DNA of 64,000 nucleotides from Dactylis glomerata (GCA_007115705.1 QXEO01000549.1:1601512-1665511); one strand, 5' to 3'. Positions 1 through 10,900 are shown, numbered from the stretch's first letter. Notes: a model not told the origin generated them from the letters alone. Translations and numbers: made by a program.

Positions 1-78
1 TAAGTAGCCCCCGAGCGTCATGGCGGATTCTATCCATCATGATGCTCTAAGAGTGACTAACACTTCAAATTTTGCTAG

Positions 79-1109
79 AACTACAAGAAGGTGGTGGAGG
101 ACCTGGTCCAGGTCGTGAGCTCGCAGGAGAAGGAGCTGGCGGCCAAAGGCGCTCTTGTGGCGGACTTGCAGCAGCAGCTTGAGAATAGCGGTAATATACC
201 TTAAGTTTCCTTTATGCTTATTCAATCAAATGTTGAGCTGACAAAATTCCGCCATGCAGATGCTGCCAAGCTTAAGTCCACAATCGAGGGGATGGAGCAG
301 GGCCATGCCATTGCGATGGACGGGCTGAACCAACAGCTCCGAAAATCACTGGCCGAAAACGCCACCCTCGAGAGGCAGCTGAAGGACCAGGAGAACCAGG
401 GCAAGAAGAAGGACAAGGAGATAGCGGATCTCCGCAAAGCCGCCGCTGACTTTGAGAAGCGGCGTGAAGGCTTTAACGAGCTCCTCCATCACTTCCAAAA
501 CACCTTGCTAGGTACCGTTTCTTCTTATAGCGTAAAATTTTTCAATTTCTGCTATGCAATCCATGACGCATCCTCTTTTTTTTCCGCCATGCAGCTTCCC
601 TGGGGCAAAGCGAGGTGGACACCGCTGAGGGCTTGCGCCTGGCCACCGACGCAGCGAGGAAGGAGCTTGAAGGCCTCCTCAGCGCTGGTCGCCAAGCGTG
701 CGGGAGCCTGCAGATAGCGGGTTCGTCCAACCTTTCCGCCATCGCTCTCACGCAGAAGCTGCTGCTGGTGCCAGGGCTAGTGGCGGATTGGAAGCTGTCC
801 TCTGCTCGGGGTGGTGCCAGAACAGCGCTGACTTTGGCGAAGGCCCACTACCCCGAGATGGACTTGGACCAGCTCACCTCCGGCATCCCTGAGAGCGGCG
901 AGGATGGCGCACCGGTGGATGAGGCCGCCATCCGGCAGAGCGTGCTTGGGTACGATCAGCTGTGTGCCCTTGGCACTCAGTTGAACGTATACTATGAAGC
1001 ATACGAGCTGCCAGGGTCGCCAAGCCAAGCTTCGGCATCCGCCTCCGCGGCTACAGCAGGTGGTGATGGCGGGGATGAGGTGTCCTCCAAGGTTCCGCCA
1101 TCTTCTTGA
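79..1109 (+). CDS. Antisense gene of element 1, last three exons (coiled-coil protein)
   Basis: Three exons on the strand opposite to gag-pol are visible: 79-190, 260-511 and 595-1109, with GT-AG introns 191-259 (69 nt) and 512-594 (83 nt). The phases agree: 112 nt leaves 1 base, which joins AT to make the next Asp codon; 252 nt leaves 1 base, joined by CT to give Ala. The acceptor TTTTGCTAG precedes base 79, so earlier exons lie left of the window. The first two exons encode a charged, heptad-rich, probably coiled-coil stretch. The last exon has the motif YPEMDLDQL, which matches YPGVNLDQL in the antisense gene of element 8. The stop is TGA at 1107-1109. No stop interrupts these exons. Function is unknown; antisense ORFs of this kind are known from Tat-lineage elements such as Grande and RIRE2. 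Confidence 0.7.
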
Positions 1110-1754
1110 GATGTGCCCTGCAACATGGCAGGAAAATACTTTGCATCAATTCGGCCCCTGAGTGGGTCTGTAATTTAAACTTAAACTGCGTGTGATGTGT
1201 CTGCACTATGACTGATCTGCTAGTGGCGGATCAGTGGAATGCTTGTGAACTTTTGCAGTTTGTTTATTATGAAGTGGTTTTAATTGCGCGAAGAAACTGC
1301 CAGGCCTAGTTTTACGCAACTTGCAGTTTTTGCCATGCCCAAAAAACAACACTTAAAATTTTTCACGCGTAGGATTATGCGATCCGCCATCCGGCTCTCT
1401 GTGCTTGACTTTTCGTGAGATGGCGAAATCTTCGCACGAACAATCCGCTAGGGCGACGATACTTAATAGCAACCGTCCAGAACCCTGAGCAGATGGCGGC
1501 TTGGATCGTCAAAAAGTCACTACTCTGGAATCCACACAGAGAACATCGAATGAAGATCAAAACATAAAAAGCTACGCGGACCGCTTATGGCGGATTTAAA
1601 AGACGCAAGTGCAGAGCACAATTGCGCAAAGAGGTTCTATACGATCTAAATGAACAATAAAGGAGGTAAAAGACTCAAAAAAAAAATCAAGAGTGAACCA
1701 AATGCTTTATTTCATTGATCATATAGAGGTGCCTGTTACAAAGCTAGAAAATTG
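1110..1754. other. Non-coding spacer between convergent antisense gene and integrase (element 1)
   Basis: This stretch lies between the stop of the antisense gene and the integrase stop at 1755, so the two transcription units converge here. It holds several CCGCCAT/ATGGCGG words (1384, 1493, 1587) and A-rich patches near 1670-1690. I see no coding potential. Confidence 0.6.
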
Positions 1755-3430
1755 CTAAGTGTAGAAAGGACGTAGCTGTGCGATGTTCCATGGACGATCT
1801 GTCTCGTCGTAGATATCGTCAGGGTCTCTTCGTTTGCGCTTCTTACTTGGTCGCTTATCTAGCTCGCGAATATCAACGAGGTAGTAGGAACCATTCAGTA
1901 GAGCTTTGCTGATGACGAAGGGTCCTTCCCAAGGCGGGGATAGCTTATGGGACTTCTGCTGTTTGAGGCGTAGCACCAGGTCGCCCTCTTTGAACGAGCG
2001 TTGGCGAACTCGCCTGCTGTGATAGCGGCGGAGATTCTGCTGGTAGATGGCGGATCTCTGGGCTGCTAGGTCGCGCTCTTCTTCCAGAAGGTCCACAGAT
2101 AGTTGTCTGGACGTTTCTGCATCTTCTTCCTTGTAGGCCTCGACTCTTGGAGAATCATACTGAACATCACTTGGCAAGATTGCCTCTGCTCCGTAGACTA
2201 AGAAGAAAGGGGTAAGGCCGGTTGATCTGTTTGGCGTGGTCCGTAGACTCCACAGTACAGATGGCAACTCCTCTGCCCAGGCTCCAGCTGCTCTATGTAG
2301 CGGTGCTTCTAGGCGTGGCTTGATCCCTGACATGATTAGTCCGTTGGTCCTCTCAACTTGGCCATTAGACTGTGGATGTGCCACAGATGCTAGGTCAAGG
2401 CGGATTCCGTTGTGATGGCAGTATTCTTCAACTTCTCCCTGAGACAAGTTTGTGCCATTATCGGTGATGATGCTGTGTGGGATGCCGAATCTGACCACAA
2501 TGTCCTTGACAAACTTTAGGGCGGTTTTGCCATCAAGTTTCCTGATGGGCTTAGCTTCCACCCACTTCGTGAATTTGTCTACCGCTACCAAAAGGTGCGT
2601 AAATCCCGAAGGCGCTGTTTTTAGCGGACCTACCATGTCCAGCCCCCAGACTGCAAAAGGCCAAGTTATAGGGATCGTATGCAGTGCTGTGGCGGGCATA
2701 TGGGTCTGCTTGGAGTACATCTGGCAACCGTGGCAGAGCTCCACAATGCGGTCTGCATCTGCCTTGGCTGTTGGCCAGTAGAACCCATGGCGGAACGCTT
2801 TTGCTACTAGCGATCTGGCGGCGGCGTGATGCCCACATTCGCCTTCATGGATCTCTCTTAGTATTTCGATTCCATCCACATGGGATATGCACTTCATAAA
2901 AACTCCCGAGGTGCTTCGTTTGTAGAGTTGGCCATCTATGATGGTATACGCTTTGACTCTACGCTCGATCTGTCTTTTCTCGACTTCGTCTTCGGGAAGC
3001 TTCTTGCTCGTCAGATATTCCAGGAAGGGCTTTGCCCATGGCGGATTGCTAGGCAAAACCGCCATTACAGGGGAGCTCGCCATCTCCGGATTTTCTGGAT
3101 CCACCATCTTTACTGATGGTATGCGCAGATGCTCGAGGAACACGCCTGGCGGAACTGCCTTACGGCTGGATCCCAGTTTGGACAAGGTATCGGCCGCCAT
3201 GTTATCTTCTCACCGTACATGTTTTATGTCGTAGCCGAGGAAACTTTTGGCCATCTCGTCCACTTCATCTCTGTATGCCGCCATGACTTCGTTCCGAGCC
3301 TTATATGTGCCAGCCACCTGCTGAGCCACAAGGTCAGAGTCTCCACAACACATGATGTGCTGTACGCCGATCTTCTCGACTCGCTTTGCTTCCTTGAGGA
3401 GTGCTCGCCTTTTCTTCTCGAGATCGTTCA
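1755..3430 (-). pseudogene. RNase H-integrase region of element 1 pol
   Basis: Encodes the end of gypsy pol. The RNase H part has CCGDSDLVAQQ and NMAADTLSKLG. The integrase has an HHCC zinc-binding region (ECGHHAAARSLVAKAF, then CHGCQ) and a complete DD35E core: WGLDMVG, IITDNGTN and HPQSNGQVERTNG with the catalytic Glu present. A basic C-terminal tail follows. The frame is open from 3209 to 1755 (481 codons from the first Met). A TGA at 3212-3210 interrupts it just before EDNMAADTL, most simply a CGA to TGA change. Upstream it runs in the same frame into gag, because the rest of gag, protease and reverse transcriptase are deleted. The product would integrate cDNA into chromosomes. The integrase domain alone looks undamaged. 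Confidence 0.85.
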
Positions 3431-4397
3431 CATCTTTGACATAGTCAGGGGTGATTGGATCTGCCAGAGTTCCGTAGACGACCTTATCCAGCGGGGTCGT
3501 GAAGTCTTCTTGGTGCTGGTCCTCAGGGATGGCGGGTAACGGCCTGGGTCCGCCATGAATCTCGGGAAGTTACTCCGCGGCGGGATCGGCGGCTGATGGC
3601 GGGTTACCCTGCTCATTGCCGGCATCTCCGTCGTGGATTGCCTGAGATGGCGGATCACCGGTTGTCTGCCCAGCATCATCTTCTTTGTTGGTGACAAACA
3701 CCTGCTTGGCCGCTGCGTGCTGCTCTTCAAGTGCCTGCTGCGCCAATTCCGCCTCGAGTTTCCTCATGGCGGCATCGTAATGGTCAGAATCATAGCCTTT
3801 GCTATCCCAGTCATCCGATTCACCACTTTCGTTAAGTGCCTCTAGGATGGATTCACCTGGGCTATCTTCTCCATTGGAGGTAGATCCCGAAGTGATACCT
3901 GCGAACGCAACAAGGCAGTACCGCGGTGTCTCTAACGCCAGATTGCTCATGGCGGATTCACTATGGTCTTCCACCACTTCCTCTACCTCTGGGGCGGGCT
4001 GGGTGGGATTATTTTTCAGATCCGATCTGGGCCTCTTGGAAACTTCCAGATCAGATGAGTCCTCCTCCGTATCCAGCTCGAAAGCGGTCCGTTTGGGGAT
4101 TTCAGCCATACCAATCCGCCGGAAATTGGTTTCCGTAGCGGGGGTAGGGTTTGTCTCTCCAATGAAGATATGGATATCTCCAATCGGGATGACGGCGAAT
4201 CGAGCAGGGTCTTCTCTAGCCGGCACCCAGAGGTTATCCGCTGGGACGATGGGGAAGCCGGAATCGTAGAGGACGCGCCCGATGGCGACGGTGTCGCCGA
4301 TGCCTGCGAAGGCGGATCCCGCCTGGATCTGCGCTCCAGATGCGCTACGCCCCACGGTGGGCGCCAACTGTCGTGGTTTCGTCAACAGATCTGCCAT
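3431..4397 (-). pseudogene. gag N-terminal part of element 1, fused in frame to RNase H
   Basis: The frame starts at ATG 4397-4395, which lies inside the 5' LTR, and reads through the PBS as PRQLAPTVG. An upstream in-frame Met exists at 4493, but the LTR-internal start is chosen because elements 8 and 9 start the same way. The product is acidic and low in complexity, typical of the variable N-terminal part of Tat gag. A TAA at 3572-3570 interrupts the frame. The same frame then continues into RNase H near 3405-3430, so the capsid domain, protease and reverse transcriptase were removed by a deletion that kept the frame. The exact deletion point cannot be fixed without an intact relative. Confidence 0.65.
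4351..4366 (-). other. Primer binding site of element 1
   Basis: On the minus strand TGGCGCCCACCGTGGG lies 2 bases inside the 5' LTR end at 4369. The same PBS occurs in elements 8 and 9. I have not assigned the primer tRNA. The site also lies within the gag reading frame. Confidence 0.75.
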
Positions 4398-4947
4398 ATG
4401 GGTAGGTGTATGGCGGTTTGTGGAAGGGGGTGAACACGGAGGAGCAATCCAGGACGGTGGTAGCACGAGTTTACCCAGCTTCAGATCCCGCAACGGTGGT
4501 GAGATCCTACGTGCTGCTATAATTCACTATATGGCAACAAGTGCTCGATTACAATGATGAGGTTGGCTGTTTCGCTATGCGATTGGCCGTAAGATTGGTC
4601 TCTGCCTCAAGGGCTGCTCCACGCCGGGCTTATAAAGGCGCCTGGCGTGGGCTACACGTTGGTACCGGAGCGGATACAACCTGGAGTCCTAGACTAAGTC
4701 CTATGCGTGCGCTACAAGGTCACCCGCCATGGGCCGTCTTGCGGATCCGCCATAAGCTTGCCGCCAGTAGCCCGCCATAGGCCTGTCTCCGGATCCGCCA
4801 TAAGCGCCTGCATCTGGTACCGCCGTGCCAACTTCAGCAACTGGGCCGCCCAGTATGGCGAATCCGCCATACCACCCCTGATGGGCCACCCTGGCTTGCT
4901 GATTCAGGACTACGTCGCTGGTATACCTATTTGGTATATCCCCAACA
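4369..4947 (-). repeat. 5' LTR of element 1 (579 bp)
   Basis: On the minus strand it begins TGTTGGGGATATACC at 4947 and ends CCACGACA at 4369, directly before the PBS. A TATA-like TTTATAAG lies at 4637-4630. It contains six ATGGCGG/CCGCCAT words, five of them clustered at 4724-4870. The last 29 bases carry the gag start codon (4397-4395). Confidence 0.8.
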
Positions 4948-4952
4948 ACGCT

Positions 4953-5706
4953 GATCTCCATGCGTGGCCTGGACGGCGACGATGTAGACCTAGAGGAATT
5001 CGACGGGGTTAGTGGTCCCATCGTAACGCGCGCCAATGTCCGGCTTGAACTTGTCAGGCCAGACCACATAGCATTGCTGGCGAGTGAGAGCAAGGCACCC
5101 GGGGTTGTAGATAGGGTCCCCGGGGGTCTTGACGTTCTTGCCAGCTTCGCCGATGTCGTCTATGGCGCGGTCATGATTTTCGCAGCGGCGCTCAAGGGAG
5201 ACGCGTGCGTCTTCCGGAGCGCATTGGACGATTTGGCAGCTGGGCTCCCCACGCGGCAAAGATGCGGCGTGGGAAGCCACCTTCTTGGCCTTGGCAGCCT
5301 TCCCATCTCCGGCGCCTGGGGCGCGGCGCCCCGCCGCCGGATCTGGTTCTCCCGCGCCCTGGGCTCCTCCCCGGGTCAGGTCTTCGTTGGCGATGGCGAT
5401 GAGCTCGGCGATTCGAGCGCGCCACCCCTCACGCCCATCACCAGTGGGCTGATAGCGCAGCAGCTCCTGCGCCATGGTGAGAGCCTGCGCAGGGGATAGC
5501 TGACTCCCAAAATGAGCGTGAGAAGTGGCGGTGGCGGTGAAGGAGAGCGAAGGCTCTATACGCCCAGACGGGAGGTAGGAGGACTCCAGATCTTCCTCCT
5601 CTTCCTCCCCGGCTGAGACATCCTGATGACGGAAGATGGGCTCGGTCTGCCCCCGAACGATGTTGCGGCGGCAAAGACGCTCGAGCCTTGCGTTGGCGTC
5701 AGCCAT
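4953..5706 (-). pseudogene. gag of element 2, interrupted by element 1
   Basis: An open minus-strand frame starts at ATG 5706-5704, 35 bases after the PBS, and runs to the insertion point of element 1. The N-terminal part is acidic and Ala/Gly-rich. The end contains DPIYNPGCLALTRQQ and the gag signature KPDIGARYDGTTNPVEFL, the start of the retrotransposon gag (PF03732) region. The rest of gag would continue on the far side of element 1, outside the window. No stop is seen in the visible 251 codons, so the frame was apparently open when element 1 inserted. Confidence 0.75.
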
Positions 5707-5740
5707 GTCAAAGCAGATCTATAAGAAAACACACCACAGC

Positions 5741-5758
5741 CCCCTACCTGGCGCACCA
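5741..5758 (-). other. Primer binding site of element 2
   Basis: The minus-strand sequence TGGTGCGCCAGGTAGGGG starts 2 bases after the LTR end at 5761. This is a common gypsy-type PBS in grass elements, here with a T in place of the usual C in TGGCGCGCC. Confidence 0.7.
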
Positions 5759-5760
5759 AA

Positions 5761-6666
5761 TGTCGATGGATTTCATGTCGCAAGAACACGGGGTACCACG
5801 TGACGGACCCAAAGATTCGAACGCAGGGGGCTAAACGTGGGAGATCTTAGATCGCAACGAAACATGGTGACGGAAGCCTCGAGTCGTCGAACGCACAACG
5901 CACTGCAGAGAGAGACGCCGAGCTTTACCCAGTTTCAGGGCCCTCGTGGTGAGGTAAAACCCCTACTTCCTGCCTTCTTGTATTACGACGCGATACCTCG
6001 CAAGGAGTACAAGGCCTTGGTTACAGAGCTCTAACTGGCCAGAGGTAGAAGAACCAACTTAGCCTAGCTAGGAGCCCGAAGATCAAGATTCGATCCCCTC
6101 TAAGGGGTGGCCTCCCCTCCTTTTATAGCGCCCAGGTCCTCCTTCCCCTTATCATCTTGGGGAAGGGGTTGCCACACACGGCCAAGGAGGGAGGACAGCT
6201 GTAGTCTCGATTCTTCCGTGGACGTAGACTTCGTAGAGTAGTGGCGCCGGTCCACAAGAGTGGGTGGAGGAAGCTAACGTCTTCCTCTGGCGCCCTGCAC
6301 CGTCCATGCTATTTTTAGGGGGTGGCCAACAATCACTGTGCCGCTTTATGCAGGCATGGCGAAAGTTGGTCTCCTCCCTATCGGGGGTAGCGTGGGCGGT
6401 ACGCAGTCTTCTGTCCTTATCTTCTTGCTCAGCACGGAAATGCGCTGAGCTGACGTGGACGTGGTCCCTCCCCTCACGGGAAATAGCTCATGAGGAGGTC
6501 TTATGGTCCTTAGCAGTTTTAGTCGTCATTCTCCTCATGAGGCACCTCCTCATGAGGGTCTTCTCCGCTAGCTTCGGTCGTCGTTCCACCCCTGGGCCGA
6601 AGCTGGGCTGTTGAAGGAGCCCAGGAGCAGGTGGACCGGGATACCCCGGTATCCGGAACACCGACA
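5761..6666 (-). repeat. 5' LTR of element 2 (906 bp)
   Basis: On the minus strand it starts TGTCGGTGTTCCGG at 6666 and ends at 5761 with CGACA, next to the PBS. A TATAAAA box lies at 6127-6121, followed by a GGAGGGG stretch. Beyond 6666 the sequence becomes copia pol (element 3), and agtga at 6667-6671 is the presumed TSD copy. Apparent ORFs inside it (for example 5837-6034 on the plus strand) are not supported. Confidence 0.75.
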
Positions 6667-6671
6667 AGTGA

Positions 6672-8238
6672 TCACGAAGATGATCAAGTAGTCTCTCAAG
6701 AAACACCTCTTGAGGCTCGCACTCGCCATGAGAAGAAGATTGAGTCCACACTCCAACGAAGAAGCATATCCTTGGAAAATGTGGTTCGGAGTGTTTGTAA
6801 AGGGGTCTCTACAAGGAGGCAACTATCTTACTTTAGCTCTCATCATGCTTTTGTCTCTTGTGTAGAACCCAAGAAAGTATATGAAGTGCTCAAGGATCTG
6901 GATTGGCTTATTGCCATGCATGATGAACTCAACAACTTCGAGCGAAACAAAGTATGGACTCTAGTAGAAAGACCCAAAGATTATCGTAATGTCATTGGGA
7001 CCAAGTGGATCTTCAAGAACAAGCAAGATGCAAATAGCATTGTCATTCGAAACAAGGCAAGATTGGTGGCTCAAGGTTTCTCCCAAGTCGAGGGTATTGA
7101 TTTTGGTGAAACTTTCGCTCCCGTTGCTCGTCTTGAATCTATTCGCATCTTACTTGCTTATACATCCCATCATAATTTCAAACTTCAACAAATGGATGTT
7201 AAAAGTGCATTTCACCTCTACAAGGGAAGAAACTGAGCAGCAGAGATTTTGGCAATAGCAAAGGGGATCCAGATGATTTCTGAACTCCAACTGAATGATG
7301 CTATACTTGAATCTGATTCTGCTACATCTTGACATTTACTACTGAAAAATGCTGATATCTCAAATCCCTATCTTATTAAAATGGGGTAGCTTTACTGAAG
7401 TACTGCAAGACAAGGATTCAAAGCATGTGCATCATCCTGAAGCACACACTCAGAGAAAGCAACCCCCGGGCTTTGAAAACCCTAAGTTTCCTAACCACGT
7501 TTACAAACTTGATAAGGTGCTCTATGGACTTAAACAAGCCCCACATGCGTGGTATGACCACCTGAAAGAGTTGTTGGTTGATCGTGGGTTTGAAATTGGG
7601 GTGATTGATCCCACTCTTTTTACTAAGAAGGTCAATGGGGAGCTTTTCATTTGCCAATTATATGTTGATGACATTATATTTGCTTCTACTAACAAAGCTT
7701 TCAATGATGAGTTTGCTAAGCTCATGACCGACAAGTTTGAGATATCTATGATGGGGGAGTTGGAGTTCTTCCTTCGATTTGAAGTAAAACAATTGAAGGG
7801 AGGGACTTTCGTGAACCAAGCCAAATATACCAAGACATGCTCAAGAGGTTCGAGATGATTGAAGTCAATGGTGCAAAGATTCCTATGCCTACAAAAGTTA
7901 ATCTTGATCTCGATCCCAATGGTAAAGATGTGGATCAAAAACATTATAGATCTATGATTGGTTCCTTGTTTTACCTTTGTGCATCTAGACCGGACATTAT
8001 GTTTAGTGTGGGAGTTTGTGCACGTTTTCAAGACGCACCAAAAGAAAGCCACTTAGTGGCGGTCAAGAGAATCTTTTGATATTTAGTGAATACCTATAAC
8101 TTTGGTCTTTGGTACCCAAAGGGAGCAAATTTGACCTTGTAGGTTACTCGGATTCGGATTGGGCTGGAGGCAAAGTGGAACGAAAATCAACCTCTGGGGC
8201 TTGCCAATTCCTTGGTAGGTCCTTGGTGTGTTGGTCAT
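6672..8238 (+). pseudogene. Element 3 pol, reverse transcriptase to RNase H (first part)
   Basis: Encodes copia reverse transcriptase. From the left are a linker (SDHEDDQVVSQETPLEAR), the RT entry motif LDWLIAMHDELNNFERN, NKVWTLVERP, GTKWIFKNK, RLVAQGFSQVEGIDF and QMDVKSAF. An unrelated insertion of about 240 bp (7219-7455) follows. Then QPPGFENPKFPNHVYKLDK, VLYGLKQAPHAWYDHL and the catalytic YVDDIIFAS (near 7660). A frameshift near 7835 shifts the text to the next frame (DMLKRFEM), a TGA stop lies near 8077 (RIF*YL), and another frame change occurs near 8125. RNase H starts with GYSDSDWAG and stops at the element 4 insertion. The enzyme cannot be made from this copy. Confidence 0.85.
7219..7455 (+). 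other. Foreign insertion in element 3 RT with possible RVT_3-like remnant
   Basis: The copia text breaks after QMDVKSAF and resumes at QPPGFENP; about 75-80 codons of unrelated sequence lie between. In one frame it reads AIAKGIQMISEL and NDAILESDSA, resembling the plant RNase H-like RVT_3 family (PF13456), in which an ESDS-type motif follows an alpha-helical stretch. There are internal stops, no TSD that I can find, and no poly-A tail. It may be filler DNA from a double-strand-break repair event. Identity is uncertain. Confidence 0.4.
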
Positions 8239-8572
8239 TGACAAGGGTATAGCTAATAGAGCATGTTACTTGTGTACTCCTGAGGCCCGTTAGCTAGGCC
8301 CAAGAATAATCATAGTCGAAGTACGAGTCCGTGTCGTATATAGACATTGTAATATGTATCGGACCCGGCCGGTTCCTTGAGACCTGGCCACCTATATATA
8401 GGGGCCAGGAGAGGCCGGCCAGGGACAGATTGAGAGTAAGACCAGTTGACCACCACGTTTATTCTCGATACACGCCTTGTTTGACTGATCTTTACCTTCG
8501 AGTTCATCCGATGCCCTATTCCCCCTATCCTAAGTCCTTCATCTTGGATATTTGTCGAGTTAACCTTCATCA
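8239..8572 (+). repeat. 5' LTR of element 4 (334 bp)
   Basis: Begins TGACAAGGGTATAGC and ends CTTCATCA. A TATATATA box is at 8393-8400. The PBS (TGGCGCTGACCGTGG, 8575-8589) follows. The partner at 15688-16022 starts CGACAAGGG, so the terminal T has mutated there. Confidence 0.9.
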
Positions 8573-8609
8573 ATTGGCGCTGACCGTGGAGAGCAGGGGT
8601 GTTGGAATC

Positions 8610-10900
8610 ATGAATTCGACGGCCTTTTCGCTTTTAGCCAATAGTAATCCAGAAGTCGACGGAAACCAGGAGATGAAGCTGACGATCGGAAGTCTGAACT
8701 TTCTAGTTGGATCTTCGGGTTCGACTCGCCTCTCAGATCCAGCAAAATTGGATCTGTTGGCAAGCGAAATCAAGACAATCACAATGTCAGGATCATCAGT
8801 GGGCTCCTCCAGCGAGATAAACTCACCGGTCAGCTTCACAACAGCAGAAAATACAGGAGAAAAATCAAAGAACTCGACAAAACCACGAAAAACTCGACAT
8901 AGGAGAAACAGTGTATCAATCATATCCTAGCCAAAAGGACTTCATCACCCGAAGCGGTGGAGTCTCCGGCAATATACACCAGCTATGCGTCATCATCACA
9001 GAAGCAGTAGAAGACAATGATCCTGCAGACAATGCAGCAACCCACGTACAAGTCAACAAATCAAGGAGTAACAGCAAAAAGGAAATGGAGAAAAATCACG
9101 TTTCCATCGGAGAGTGGAGAATCATCATGTCAGCCATCAACCACGGCACAGAGGTACCCACCAATTCAAGAAGGGAAGTCTTGATGGGGTACCAGTATGC
9201 CCTGCATCAGCACAAAAGGAAGCTACGGGAGGAAAAAGACAATATCAGGAGAAGTTAAGAAAATAATAGTGTATCAAGTGGAGCATACTGGGATAAATAC
9301 AGCGAAGCATCAGAATCCAGCAGAGAGACATAGGGATCCAAAGCACAATAGGAGGACAACAGCGTGGGCAAGGGAAGAGAACCGCACAAGGAGCATAAGC
9401 GCACGTCCATCGGATGATGAGAAGGATTTTGTGCAAGAAATGCCAGAAGCAGCACTAGTAGCAGCACAGGCGTACCTACTAACTACGCAACCAGAACCTG
9501 GAGACCCACGGGAGCACATGCATCAAGCCGCAATAAGAAGCCTCGGGTTAGTAGAAGACAGACTAAGGAAACATTCCCTAGAGAAGAAGAGGACACGTTA
9601 CAAGGACAAGGGAAAGGAAAACATCAAGCACCAATCCTTGCAAAGCTAAACAAGTGACTCATCAGGCGACGAAAAGCGCAGGGCACGAAGGGAGGATGCA
9701 AGGAATATCATAGCACAAACGAGAGTAGATAACGCACAATATGCGTGGAAGGAAGAAAATTATGAGGACGACAAAAAAGAGATGGGCGCGCTATGCTTTA
9801 CCCGAAGGGTTCGCAGAACGCGAGTACCCAAAGGATTTAAATTACCACACGATCAGCAGAAGTATGATGGGTCGCAAGAACCTAAACTGTGGTTATCAGA
9901 CTACCTTCAAGCAGTACAAATACTCGGAGGAACAAGAGCAATGGTCATGCAAAGTTTGCAGTTACGCCTCACCATCACAGCACGGTCTTGGTTAAGCACC
10001 TTACCGAATGATTCCATTGGAAGTTGGGGAGAACTAGAGAATTGATTCGCAAGAAATTTCCGTTCGACATACAAGCGTCCAGCGTCCCTAGAAGAAGTCA
10101 AATCCTGCACGCAGAGCAAGGGCAAAACCCTACGCTCGTACATACAATGGTGGAGGATAATAAAAAACTCCGTAGAAGACGTCTCCGACGAACGGGCAAT
10201 AGATGCTTTCTCAGCTGGCCTTCACCATTCGGATCTCGTGGAAAAATTAGGGAGAACAAGGCCCAAAATAGTGTCAGAATTAATGGAGATAGCAAACAAA
10301 TTCGCCGATGGAGAAGACACTTACAACAACAAAAGGGCACTTTCACCAAAAGTTGATAGAGCAAGCAGGCAAAGGCGTAGGTCTCGCAACAAGGATAGCC
10401 GCACAAGACGCAACCAAATAGCGGCAGGATACGAAAAGAGTACCAAGAAAAGAATAGTTGGGAAAGAGAAAAGCCAAAGTATTCTGGCCCATCGGCAGAG
10501 GACATGCTCCATGGGCTCTGTCGTATCCACTACATGTACTTAGATGGGAAGAGAGTTTCCAATCATCAGATGAAAGACTGCAGAACATTCCTAAGGTTGC
10601 AAGGCGCTCTGGAGTTAGACCAAGGAGCACATCAAGGAGGTAGGAACACAAGCCAAGGATATCAAGTCCAACATAACGCAAGACATCTAGAGTCAAAAGT
10701 GTACATATCCGCAATGATTCAACCCGTCCCGAAGTCTAAAAAAGAGCAGAAGAGCATATCAAGGCAAGTGAACCTAGCAATATCATCGCCACCAGCTGCT
10801 ACAGAATACCTAAGGTGGTCCGACCAGCCAATCAGGTTTAGCAGAGCAGACCACCCAAGGAAAGTACCTAGGCCAGGGCACGCGCCAATGGTGTTAAAGG
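8610..10900 (+). pseudogene. gag of element 4, degenerate
   Basis: ATG 8610 opens a frame (MNSTAFSLLAN) that stops at 8930; further pieces lie at 8911-9258 and about 9360-9649 in other frames. The recognisable gag domain (PF03732) is near 9782-10350, with FKLPHDQQKYDGSQEPKLWL, LTITARSWLSTLP, and RNFRSTYKRPASLEEV after an in-frame TGA at 10043-10045. AIDAFSAGLHHSDLVEKLG and the basic tail RRSRNKDSRTRR follow. Gag would form the particle that packages element RNA. At least three stops or shifts make this copy non-functional. Confidence 0.75.

Larger units (their letters stand above)
1..4947 (-). mobile_element. Element 1: Tat-type Ty3/gypsy retrotransposon, minus strand, cut by left window edge
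   Basis: Read on the minus strand, the order is 5' LTR (4947-4369), PBS, gag, RNase H, integrase and then a convergent antisense gene. The 3' LTR lies left of the window. The LTR ends in TG/CA and is followed by acgct (4948-4952), the likely TSD copy. The host on the right is the gag of element 2, so element 1 is the younger of the two. The rest of gag, protease and the reverse transcriptase core are missing, while RNase H and integrase remain. An antisense gene between integrase and the 3' LTR is a known feature of Tat-lineage elements. The 7-mer ATGGCGG/CCGCCAT is strongly over-represented across the element. The family name cannot be given from sequence alone. Confidence 0.85.

Noticed and set aside
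3799..4269. 156-codon plus-strand ORF
   Set aside because: Shadow of the gag frame of element 1 on the other strand.
5837..6034. Small ORF in the element 2 LTR
   Set aside because: Lies wholly inside an LTR on the non-transcribed strand, with no recognisable domain.
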